Shown in pieces: positions 23,435-30,678 of a stretch of DNA of 39,156 nt. Source of the stretch: Rhodospirillaceae bacterium (GTDB lineage Bacteria; Pseudomonadota; Alphaproteobacteria; SMXQ01). Position numbers and translations under genes: made by a program. Numbering within the stretch: position 1 is the first letter of the stretch; every line of letters starts with the position of its first letter. Below the pieces are notes generated by a model that searched no databases, was not told where the DNA came from, and saw nothing but the letters and a program-made list of their open reading frames with translations. The DNA is taken from NCBI GenBank assembly GCA_947474495.1, contig CANJIM010000029.1, forward strand, positions 1 to 39,156, read 5' to 3'.

Positions 23435-24497
23435 ACAGGACGTCCTGCGGCTCGGCTTCGTCATCCCTGGAAGCATCGACACCCCGACCGGCGGATACCG
23501 CTATGACCGACAGGTCGTGAGCGGACTTCGCGCGGCGGGCCACCGGGTCGATCTGCTGACCTTGGGCGATCGTTTCCCGCAGCCCGACGAGCCGACCTTG
23601 GTTTCAAGCTATCGGGCTTGCGCCGGCTTGCTGCCTGGCCCGGTGGTGATCGACGGACTGGCGCTCGGCGCCTTGCCGGAGATCGGCCGCCATTTGCCGG
23701 TCCATGCGCCGCTGATCGCCCTGGTCCATCATCCGCTCGCCCTCGAAAGCGGTTTGGAGCCGCGGCTGGCAGCGACTTTGCGCGCCAGCGAACGCCAGGC
23801 GCTCACCGCCGCGCGCCATGTCATCGTCACCAGCCCGGCCACAGCCGATATCCTGGTGGCGGACTATGGTTTATCCCAGGATCGGATCAGCATCGCCTTA
23901 CCGGGAGTCGAAGCCGCCCGGTTTTCCGTCGGCGGCGATGGCAAGACGGTGCAGCTGCTCAGCGTCGGCTCGGTGATCGCCCGCAAAGGCCATGACCTGC
24001 TGGTCGAAGCGCTGGCGCCGCTGGCAGAGCTTCCCTGGCATCTCACCATCGTCGGGGACGTCTCGCGCGACAGCGCGGCAACAGAGTCGTTACAGGCCGC
24101 CATCCGCCGCCACGGTTTGGAAGCCCGGGTCACCTTGACCGGCGCGCTCTCCGACGAAGACTTGGCGTCGCGCTATTACGGTGCCGACCTGTTCGTGCTG
24201 GCCTCGCGCTACGAGGGCTACGGCATGGTGTTCAGCGAGGCCCTGGCCCACGGCCTGCCCATCGTCGCCACGGCGGTGGGCGAGGCGGCAAGCTTGCTGC
24301 CCACGGCGGCAGGCAGATTGGTCGCGCCGGAAAATGTCGCGGCCATGACCACCGCGTTGCGTCCCATGATCGCCGACCGCGCAATTCGCCTTGCCGCGGC
24401 GCAAGCGGCGCGAAACGCGCGCTTGCCGCGCTGGTCCGACTGTGTGACGGTTTTCATAGATGTGCTGCGACGTTATCAACCGGCGAGGGCGATATGA
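23427..24497 (+). CDS. GT4-family glycosyltransferase (pterin-like cluster)
   Basis: A 356-residue GT-B glycosyltransferase of group 1 (GT4). The N-terminal domain starts LRLGFVIPGSIDTPTGGYRYDRQVV with the glycine-rich acceptor loop. The donor domain has LLSVGSVIARKGHDLLVEAL, the E-x7-E-type motif YEGYGMVFSEALAHG and PIVATAVGEA. I start at TTG 23427, overlapping the PTPS-like stop by eight bases, because GAGG lies six bases before it; upstream codons of the open frame repeat the PTPS region. The stop overlaps the methyltransferase start (ATGA). In a cluster with pterin-type enzymes, it could attach a sugar to the product, as cyanobacteria do with biopterin glucoside; the acceptor is inferred, not shown. 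Confidence 0.86.
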   Translation: MPKQDVLRLGFVIPGSIDTPTGGYRYDRQVVSGLRAAGHRVDLLTLGDRFPQPDEPTLVSSYRACAGLLPGPVVIDGLALGALPEIGRHLPVHAPLIALVHHPLALESGLEPRLAATLRASERQALTAARHVIVTSPATADILVADYGLSQDRISIALPGVEAARFSVGGDGKTVQLLSVGSVIARKGHDLLVEALAPLAELPWHLTIVGDVSRDSAATESLQAAIRRHGLEARVTLTGALSDEDLASRYYGADLFVLASRYEGYGMVFSEALAHGLPIVATAVGEAASLLPTAAGRLVAPENVAAMTTALRPMIADRAIRLAAAQAARNARLPRWSDCVTVFIDVLRRYQPARAI

Positions 24498-25291
24498 GTT
24501 TCTCTACCGAGTGGCTGGCCTTGCGTGAACCGGCCGACCATGCTGCGCGCAACAAAGATTTGCTCGCCGCTATCGCAACATACTTCGCCGGACGTAGCGA
24601 TTTGGCGGTGACGGATTTGGCGAGCGGGCAGGGTTCGACCTTGCGCGCGGTAGCGCCGCATCTGCCGCCTGGGCAAAGCTGGACGCTGGTCGATTATGAC
24701 GAGGCCTTGCTCGATTCTGCGACTCGTCTCGGCGCCGGAGACACTGTCGAAATTTCGACACAACGTGCCGATTTGAGCGACGACGTCGCTTCCGTGCTCG
24801 CCTTGCCGACGGACCTTCTGACGACGTCCGCTTTCTTCGATCTCGTGTCCAAACCGTGGTTGACGCAGTTCGTCAAACAAGCCGCCAAGCGCAAACTGCC
24901 GGTCTATGCCGCGCTGACCTATGACGGCCGCATGACCTGCGCCCCGCACGACGAACATAACGCAGCGGCCGTCGCCGCCTTCAACCGCCATCAGCGCCAC
25001 GACAAGGGCTTCGGTCCTGCTTTGGGGCCGACAGCGCCGGAAACGGCGCAGCGCCTGTTCGAAGCCGCCGGCTACAAAGTGATGCTCGGTCCATCCGACT
25101 GGAAGCTGGGTCCAAACGATGCCGAACTGCAGCGTCAACTAATTGGCGGCTGGCATGACGCGATCGCCGAATTGAAGGAAATACCTGCCGCCGCGCTCGC
25201 CGCTTGGCACGCCGCGCGCCTTGCCGCCATCGATGCGGGGAAGGCCGAACTGATGGTCGGCCATCAGGATCTCTGGGCTTTCCCAGCCTGA
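24494..25291 (+). CDS. Class I SAM-dependent methyltransferase (pterin-like cluster)
   Basis: A 265-residue class I methyltransferase, last gene of the operon starting at 22018. Motif I is VTDLASGQGSTLRAV (DLASGQG for the usual DxGxGxG), motif II is WTLVDYDEALLDSA, and the later strands are LLTTSAFFDLVSKPWL and VYAALTYDGRMTCAP. The C-terminal part has LFEAAGYKVMLGPSDW. The conserved start overlaps the preceding stop (ATGA), so translation is coupled. The acceptor is unknown; by context it may be the small molecule made by the PTPS-like and cyclohydrolase-like neighbours. It converges on the RibD-like gene, with 19 bases between stops. Confidence 0.85.
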   Translation: MSFSTEWLALREPADHAARNKDLLAAIATYFAGRSDLAVTDLASGQGSTLRAVAPHLPPGQSWTLVDYDEALLDSATRLGAGDTVEISTQRADLSDDVASVLALPTDLLTTSAFFDLVSKPWLTQFVKQAAKRKLPVYAALTYDGRMTCAPHDEHNAAAVAAFNRHQRHDKGFGPALGPTAPETAQRLFEAAGYKVMLGPSDWKLGPNDAELQRQLIGGWHDAIAELKEIPAAALAAWHAARLAAIDAGKAELMVGHQDLWAFPA

Positions 25292-25310
25292 TAGCGGAAC
25301 GGCCTATCGG

Positions 25311-26093
25311 TTAAACCCGCAGATCGCAGTCGAACAACACGTCCGAACCGAGCTGAAAAATGCCGGTCGGCGGACGGATCGCCGCATCGAGTTTCTCGAT
25401 CGGCGGTAGCATGAGACCGAGTTGGCCGGAGCCGATGATCAATGGCGCGACCACCAAATGCAGGCGATCCAAGCAGCCGGCGGCCAGGAACGACGATAGG
25501 GTTGCGGCACCGCCTTCCACCAAAATCCGGCGGAACCCCAATCCATTGAGCGCTGTGACTATATCCTCCGGCGCAAACTTGCCATCCGGCCCGACGGGGA
25601 GTGGAACGATTTCAATAGCTTTCGCAACATCCAGTCGGTGGCCTGCCTTCGTAAGAATGCAACGACGGGTGCCATCCGGCGTTAATGATTTGGCGGTGGC
25701 CGGCAAGCGTCCTGATGGGTCGATAACAATGCGGGCCGGGTTTTTTCCCTCAACATGGCGAACCGTGAGCAACGGATCGTCGGCGAGGGCAGTGCCGATA
25801 CCGACGACCACCGCGTCCACCAAAGCGCGCAAGCGGTGCAGGTGGACAATGGCCTTCGGGCCGTTGATGTAGTGGGAATGGCCGGCGGGCGTTGCGATAC
25901 GGCCGTCAAGCGATTGACCGAGTTGGCCGACGATGAAAGACGGCCGGCAGAAGGGGGCGAACAGATCCCGCCAAGGTTTGGCGACCGCGATGGACAATTC
26001 ATCGTTGGCGCGCGCGGCGGAGCGAATAGTTGCCCAGACGGCGTCGGGGACGTCGGCGGCAGAGGCAAAGGAGTTCGGGAGATTGAACGGCAT
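25311..26093 (-). CDS. RibD C-terminal-type reductase, stand-alone
   Basis: A 260-residue protein of the RibD_C / dihydrofolate-reductase-like superfamily, which uses NADPH to reduce the ribosyl group of pyrimidine intermediates in riboflavin synthesis. Visible motifs: GQSLDGRIATPAGHSHYIN (substrate loop), VDAVVVGIGTALADDPLLTVRH, NPARIVIDPSGRLP, and ILVEGGAATLSSFLA with the conserved EGG. There is no N-terminal deaminase domain, unlike housekeeping RibD. The first 50 residues are an extra segment of unknown role. I use ATG 26093; an upstream TTG at 26114 adds seven residues. It is divergent from the cyclohydrolase-like gene across a 104-base gap and probably shares a regulatory region with it. 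Confidence 0.88.
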   Translation of the reverse strand: MPFNLPNSFASAADVPDAVWATIRSAARANDELSIAVAKPWRDLFAPFCRPSFIVGQLGQSLDGRIATPAGHSHYINGPKAIVHLHRLRALVDAVVVGIGTALADDPLLTVRHVEGKNPARIVIDPSGRLPATAKSLTPDGTRRCILTKAGHRLDVAKAIEIVPLPVGPDGKFAPEDIVTALNGLGFRRILVEGGAATLSSFLAAGCLDRLHLVVAPLIIGSGQLGLMLPPIEKLDAAIRPPTGIFQLGSDVLFDCDLRV

Positions 26094-26197
26094 GTTTTTG
26101 ATTAATAAGCGCAATCAAGGCTTTGTGATGACCCGGCGATTGGCGGCGGATGGTCAGCCCGTATCGTTCAATGATAACCTGAATCAATTGTTTCGCC

Positions 26198-27409
26198 ATG
26201 CGTAAGAACAGCATCCCCCCAGCACAAACTGTCTCAAAAAAAACACTTCGATTAGATGGCGCCGCTCATTCGCGGCAGGAAGGCTTTGGCGTGTTTGATC
26301 TTTCATTCGGCGATGCCGCCACGCTCTCGGTCAATCGCGTGCTCAGCGATTTTCGCGCCGGCGCTCCCGTGCTGTTGCGCGACGGCGACGACCAACAACT
26401 CGCGTTAACCGTTGAAGGTCTGGACGATGCGCGCCTGGCGCAGCTCCGCCGCGCGACGACGCAGCCGCTCGGCCTTGCCATCACTGCCAACCGCGCCGCA
26501 GCGCTCGGCTCGACGGCGGGCGTCGTCGCCATTGTGCCGCTTGATGGCGACATGAGCGCCGCTCGCATCCAGGATTTGACCGCGGCACCGGGCACGCGCC
26601 TCAGCGCACCGGCGCGCGCCGCCGGCAGCGCCGCCGTCGCCGCCATTGAATTGGCCAAGCTTGCGCAAATTCTCCCGGCAGCCTTGATCCTCTCGGCCAC
26701 AGACGAGGCGCGCGCCGCCATTGCGCCTCTGGCAAGCGAAGCCGCAGCTGCCGACGTCATGCATTTCCGTGCCGCAGCCACGCGCTCCATGCGCTTAATC
26801 TCGCGCGCCCGCGTGCCGCTGCACAAAAACATCGCCACCGAATTCGTCATTTTCCGCGACATGCTTGGCCGCAACATGACGGCCGTGGTGATCGGCACGC
26901 CCGATCTCAGCAAGCCTGTGCCCGTGCGTCTGCATAGCTGCTGCCTGACCGGAGATGTCTTCGCCTCCAAGCGCTGCGACTGCGGCGATCAATTGCAGAT
27001 GTCGCTTGAAATCCTGTCCGACAAAGGCGGCGGCGTGCTGCTCTACTTGGACCAGGAAGGCTGCGGCATCGGCCTCGCCAATAAGATGCGCGCTTACGGC
27101 CTGCAGGATCGTGGACTCGACACCATCGACGCCAATACCACGCTCGGCTTCGCCAGCGATGAGCGGCGCTATGACGGCGCCGCGCGCATGCTGGAACTGC
27201 TCGGGATCAGCCGGGTCTCGCTGCTGACCAACAACCCGGCCAAGCTGTCCGGTCTTGCCGAATACGGCATCGAGATCGTGGGCCGCATTCCGCTGCTGGC
27301 ACCGGTCAACGCGACCAATCAGCGCTATCTCGACACCAAGTCGAAGCGCGCCGGCCACATGCTTGAAGACTTGAACGACCACTCCCTCAAGGTGCATTCT
27401 CGCGCTTAG
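26198..27409 (+). CDS. GTP cyclohydrolase II-like protein with degenerate N-terminal RibB-like domain
   Basis: A 403-residue protein. Residues about 30-190 look like a decayed 3,4-dihydroxybutanone-4-phosphate synthase domain without the acidic DDEDRENEGD-type site. Residues 200-390 are GTP cyclohydrolase II. Zinc cysteines C249, C260 and C262 and catalytic Y300, D321 and R323 match E. coli RibA C54, C65, C67, Y105, D126 and R128. Two GTP-contact positions differ: RVHSE becomes RLHSC (E53 to C248) and EGR becomes EGC (R94 to C289). It may act on GTP with altered affinity or on a related substrate. Start ATG 26198 has no clear ribosome binding site. A housekeeping RibA role cannot be excluded. 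Confidence 0.88.
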   Translation: MRKNSIPPAQTVSKKTLRLDGAAHSRQEGFGVFDLSFGDAATLSVNRVLSDFRAGAPVLLRDGDDQQLALTVEGLDDARLAQLRRATTQPLGLAITANRAAALGSTAGVVAIVPLDGDMSAARIQDLTAAPGTRLSAPARAAGSAAVAAIELAKLAQILPAALILSATDEARAAIAPLASEAAAADVMHFRAAATRSMRLISRARVPLHKNIATEFVIFRDMLGRNMTAVVIGTPDLSKPVPVRLHSCCLTGDVFASKRCDCGDQLQMSLEILSDKGGGVLLYLDQEGCGIGLANKMRAYGLQDRGLDTIDANTTLGFASDERRYDGAARMLELLGISRVSLLTNNPAKLSGLAEYGIEIVGRIPLLAPVNATNQRYLDTKSKRAGHMLEDLNDHSLKVHSRA

Positions 27410-27451
27410 TCGCTGTCCCCGCTCGGGACGGCTTGTGGGGGAGAGGCAGGA

Positions 27452-28006
27452 ATGTCAGGGATCGCTAGCGGAAAAACGCCAGGCGCCGCCTATTCGCATG
27501 GCGCGATCGGCTTTCATTGGCTGACTGCCGCGATCGTCCTGACGATCATCCCGCTCGGCGTCGCCATGGGCCGCGTCGATCCCGGCCCAACCCAAGACTG
27601 GCTTTACAGCCTGCATGAATCGCTCGGCATTGTGGTCTGGCCGATTGCGCTTCTGCGACTCATGTACCGATTCAAAAATCCGCCGCCGCCGATGCAGGAC
27701 GACATCCCGCAACTGATGAAGCTCGCCGCGGAATTGACCCACTGGGCCCTTTACGCAGGTTTGTTGGTCAATCCCATTCTCGGCTGGCTGGGCGTCTCGA
27801 CGTTCGGCGCCACTATCAATTTTTTCTGGCTGTTCGAGTTGCCCAGCATCGCCGCCAAGGACGAAGCCCTGTCGAAGCTAATTCTCTGGGCGCATGGCTG
27901 GATCGGCATCTTGATGGCGCTAGCACTGTGCGCTCATATCGGCGGCGCGCTGTTCCATCACTTCGTGCGCAAGGATCGCACGATGTTGCGGATGCTGGGG
28001 CGCTAA
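27452..28006 (+). CDS. Cytochrome b561 family membrane protein
   Basis: A 184-residue four-helix diheme membrane protein of the bacterial cytochrome b561 (CybB-like) family, which passes electrons between quinol and an acceptor such as superoxide. Helix histidines for heme are visible: YSHGAIGFHW in helix 1, LHESLG in helix 2, ELTHWALYAG in helix 3, LWAHGW and CAHIGGALFHHF in helix 4. A ribosome binding site (GGGGGAG) precedes ATG 27452. It lies 42 bases after the cyclohydrolase-like gene and is probably cotranscribed with it. A role in the pterin-like cluster is possible but not required. Its stop shares bases with the convergent creatininase gene. Confidence 0.9.
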   Translation: MSGIASGKTPGAAYSHGAIGFHWLTAAIVLTIIPLGVAMGRVDPGPTQDWLYSLHESLGIVVWPIALLRLMYRFKNPPPPMQDDIPQLMKLAAELTHWALYAGLLVNPILGWLGVSTFGATINFFWLFELPSIAAKDEALSKLILWAHGWIGILMALALCAHIGGALFHHFVRKDRTMLRMLGR

Positions 28007-28821
28007 GGCGCGTCTTTGAGATTCGCCAGCGGATAGGCGGAGATTTCCGCCAGTAAAAGCGCGAGCTTTGCCGCCATGTGGTCAAGGATCGCTTGACCCG
28101 CTGCGGCAGTCGCTAGACGGGCGTCGCCGCAGGCGCCGTTGGCGTTGAGGTCCTGCGTCATCCAGCCGATTTGCACCGCTTCGCTCTCGAGACGCAGCAG
28201 CTTGTGCGCCGCCTCGACCTTGGCGGCGGCGGAGGGGAAATGAGCGATCTCGTCTTGCCGCACAGCGCTGGGGTTCAGATACAGCATCAACGAAGTCTCG
28301 ACCGCACCGCCGTGGATACCGTGGCGCAGTTCCTCGTCCGGGAAGAGGCCACCAGGAAGCACGGGGGGCAGGCCGAGGGCGAAACTGGCCGTCGTCACCA
28401 CCATCATGTCCGCCGCGGCGCGCAGTTCGCGGGCGACGATGCCGGCGACCTGCGGCTGACCACCGTGGGAATTGAGGATCAGAAGCTTTCTAAATCCGGC
28501 GCGGCGCACCGACTGGCCGATCTCGACCCAAACGCGGCGCAGCGTTTCGGGATCGTGCGACAGCGTCCCGGGGAAATCCGTGTGCTCCAGGCTGTAGCCG
28601 ATGACCTGCGGCGGCAGCAGGAGAATGGGAAGGTCGGGCGGGACGATCTCCAGCGTCCGCGCCAGCAGGCCGGCGTTGATCTCGGCATCGACCGACAGCG
28701 GCAAATGGGGGCCATGCTGCTCGATAGCGGCGACCGGCAGCACGGCCACCGTGCGCTCAGGATCGAGGGCCTGAATTTCGGGCCAGGTCAGGTCTTGCCA
28801 GAGGCGGGACGGGGCGTTCAT
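28003..28821 (-). CDS. Creatininase-family amidohydrolase (ArfB/MftE-like superfamily)
   Basis: A 272-residue creatininase-superfamily metal hydrolase. Metal-site motifs are intact: AAIEQHGPHLPLSVD (E34, H36, D45), ILNSHGGQ (H119) and GIHGGAVETS (E175). The superfamily contains creatinine amidohydrolase, the mycofactocin peptidase MftE and archaeal ArfB, which deformylates the GTP-derived pyrimidine on the way to riboflavin and F420. Here it lies beside GTP cyclohydrolase-like and RibD-like genes, so an ArfB-like reaction on a GTP-derived intermediate is a specific and testable idea. It is on the opposite strand from the cyclohydrolase, overlapping the b561 stop by three bases, so it may have its own promoter. 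True creatininase activity is less likely. Confidence 0.85.
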   Translation of the reverse strand: MNAPSRLWQDLTWPEIQALDPERTVAVLPVAAIEQHGPHLPLSVDAEINAGLLARTLEIVPPDLPILLLPPQVIGYSLEHTDFPGTLSHDPETLRRVWVEIGQSVRRAGFRKLLILNSHGGQPQVAGIVARELRAAADMMVVTTASFALGLPPVLPGGLFPDEELRHGIHGGAVETSLMLYLNPSAVRQDEIAHFPSAAAKVEAAHKLLRLESEAVQIGWMTQDLNANGACGDARLATAAAGQAILDHMAAKLALLLAEISAYPLANLKDAP

Positions 28822-28861
28822 GACCCTATTCTAGGGTCTCAGCCGGCAAAATCATCGTCTA

Positions 28862-28891
28862 TTCGCCTTAAGCCTAAGATCGCGCTATAGA
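28862..28891 (+). promoter_or_regulatory. Candidate promoter of the glucan exporter gene (possibly leaderless)
   Basis: TTCGCC (28862-28867), an 18-base spacer and TATAGA (28886-28891) end eight bases before ATG 28900, and no Shine-Dalgarno sequence is visible. If this promoter is real, the mRNA starts at or within two bases of the start codon. Confidence 0.35.
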
Positions 28892-28899
28892 ATTGCCCC

Positions 28900-30678
28900 A
28901 TGAAGTTCCTTCGCATCTATGGCCGCGTGCTCGGCCTGCTCCGCCCCGAAAGAAACCTGGCCATCATCCTGGCCTTGGCCGACCTGGCGCTCGCCAGTTT
29001 GCAGTTCCTTGAGCCTGTCCTGTTTGGCCGCGTCGTCGATACCTTGTCCAATGCCACCGGCAAGTCGTCCGACGAGATCTGGACCGCCAGCTTCAACCTG
29101 CTGACGATCTGGGGCGTCGTGGGCATCGGCGGCATCGTCGCGAATATCTTCGTCGCGCTGCATTCCGACCGCATGGCGCACCGCCGCCGCCTGGCCTCGC
29201 TGTCGATGTATTTCGAGCATGTGCTGTCGTTGCCGCTGTCGTTCCACGGCTCGACCCATTCCGGCCGCCTGCTCAAGATCATGCTGGAGGGCGCCGACAA
29301 TCTGTTCGGCATCTGGCTGTCGTTCTTTCGCGAGCATCTCTCGACCTTCGTGATCCTGGTCGTGCTGCTGCCGATGACGCTGCTGATGAACTGGCGGCTG
29401 TCGCTGCTGATCATCGTGCTGATGGTGATCTTCTCGGCGCTCTCCGTGCTGGTCATCAGCCGCACCGAGAAGGCCCAATCCTCGGTCCAGGAGTTCCATT
29501 CGGAGCTGGCCGAGCGCGCCGGCGACGCGCTGGGCAACATCAACCTGATTCAGAGCTTCGTCCGACTGGCGCTCGAAGTGCAGCAACTCGGCGATTTGAC
29601 GCAGCGCGTGCTGCGCGCGCAATTCCCCGTACTGACCTGGTGGGCCGTCGTCACCGTATTGACGCGCGCCTCCTCGACGCTCACCGTCATTTCCATCTTC
29701 CTGCTCGGGACCTGGCTGTTCCTGCAGGGCCTCACGACGGTCGGCGAGATCGTCAGCTTTATGGGTTTCGCCACGCTGCTGATCGGCCGTCTCGAACAGG
29801 CCATGGGTTTTGCTGGCAAGCTGTTCTTCCAAATGCATTCGCTGGAAGAATTCTTCGGCGTTCTCGATTCGCGTTCCTCGGTGGTCGAACGGCCGGACGC
29901 GATCGAATTGACCGACGTGCGCGGCGACGTCTCGTTCAAGGATGTGGCGCTCTCCTACGACGGCGTGCGCGACACCCTGGCGGATCTGACGTTCGACGTG
30001 AAAGCCGGCCAAATGGTCGCCATCGTCGGTCCGACGGGCGCCGGCAAGAGCTCCGCGATGGGCCTGCTGCACCGCCTGTGGGACCCGCGCAAAGGCACCA
30101 TCACGGTTGATGGCCATGATATCCGCGACATTACGCTGACCTCGCTGCGCCGCAATATCGGCGTGGTGTTCCAGGAAAGCACATTGTTTTACCGCTCGAT
30201 CGCCACCAACCTGCGCGTCGGCAAGCCCGACGCGACGGATGAAGAATTGATCGCCGCCGCCAAGCTCGCCCAGGCCCATGAGTTCATCATGGCGCAACCG
30301 AACGGCTACGGGACCTTGGTCGGCGAGCGCGGCCGCTCGCTGTCCGGCGGCGAGCGCCAGCGCATCGCCATCGCCCGCGCATTGCTGAAGAATCCGCCGA
30401 TCCTGATTCTCGACGAGGCGACCAGCGCCCTCGACACTGTCACCGAGGCCAAGGTGCAGACTGCGCTCGATGCCTTGATGACCGGCCGCACCACCTTCGT
30501 CATCGCCCACCGACTGTCGACGATCCGCCGCGCCGATCTCGTGCTGGTGATGGAAGACGGCCGCATCGTCGAGCGCGGCGCCTACAAGGATCTGATGGCG
30601 CGAGGCGGCGCCTTCGCCAGCCTGGTCAACGCGCAATCGCTGGCGAGCGACCGGCCCGGCGTGCCGACAACGACTTAA
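28900..30678 (+). CDS. NdvA/ChvA-like glucan ABC exporter (fused permease-ATPase)
   Basis: A 592-residue half-transporter with a six-helix exporter domain (residues about 15-310) fused to an ATPase. The ATPase has Walker A GPTGAGKS, Q loop VFQESTLFYRS, signature LSGGERQRIAIARAL, Walker B ILILDEATSALD and the H-loop FVIAHRLST. The membrane domain closely resembles rhizobial NdvA / Agrobacterium ChvA, for example EPVLFGRVVDTL, FPVLTWWAVVTVLTRASSTL and RMAHRRR. Those proteins export cyclic beta-1,2-glucan to the periplasm as homodimers. The match to that subfamily is by eye; the substrate may be another glucan. The stop TAA overlaps that of the convergent P-type ATPase (TTAA). Confidence 0.88.
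   Translation: MKFLRIYGRVLGLLRPERNLAIILALADLALASLQFLEPVLFGRVVDTLSNATGKSSDEIWTASFNLLTIWGVVGIGGIVANIFVALHSDRMAHRRRLASLSMYFEHVLSLPLSFHGSTHSGRLLKIMLEGADNLFGIWLSFFREHLSTFVILVVLLPMTLLMNWRLSLLIIVLMVIFSALSVLVISRTEKAQSSVQEFHSELAERAGDALGNINLIQSFVRLALEVQQLGDLTQRVLRAQFPVLTWWAVVTVLTRASSTLTVISIFLLGTWLFLQGLTTVGEIVSFMGFATLLIGRLEQAMGFAGKLFFQMHSLEEFFGVLDSRSSVVERPDAIELTDVRGDVSFKDVALSYDGVRDTLADLTFDVKAGQMVAIVGPTGAGKSSAMGLLHRLWDPRKGTITVDGHDIRDITLTSLRRNIGVVFQESTLFYRSIATNLRVGKPDATDEELIAAAKLAQAHEFIMAQPNGYGTLVGERGRSLSGGERQRIAIARALLKNPPILILDEATSALDTVTEAKVQTALDALMTGRTTFVIAHRLSTIRRADLVLVMEDGRIVERGAYKDLMARGGAFASLVNAQSLASDRPGVPTTT

Noticed and set aside
22018-25291. Cluster as a 7-deazaguanine (queuosine/archaeosine-type) pathway because of the QueD-like gene
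   Set aside because: No QueE, QueC or GTP cyclohydrolase I-like gene is present, and the QueD-like protein lacks its catalytic residues.
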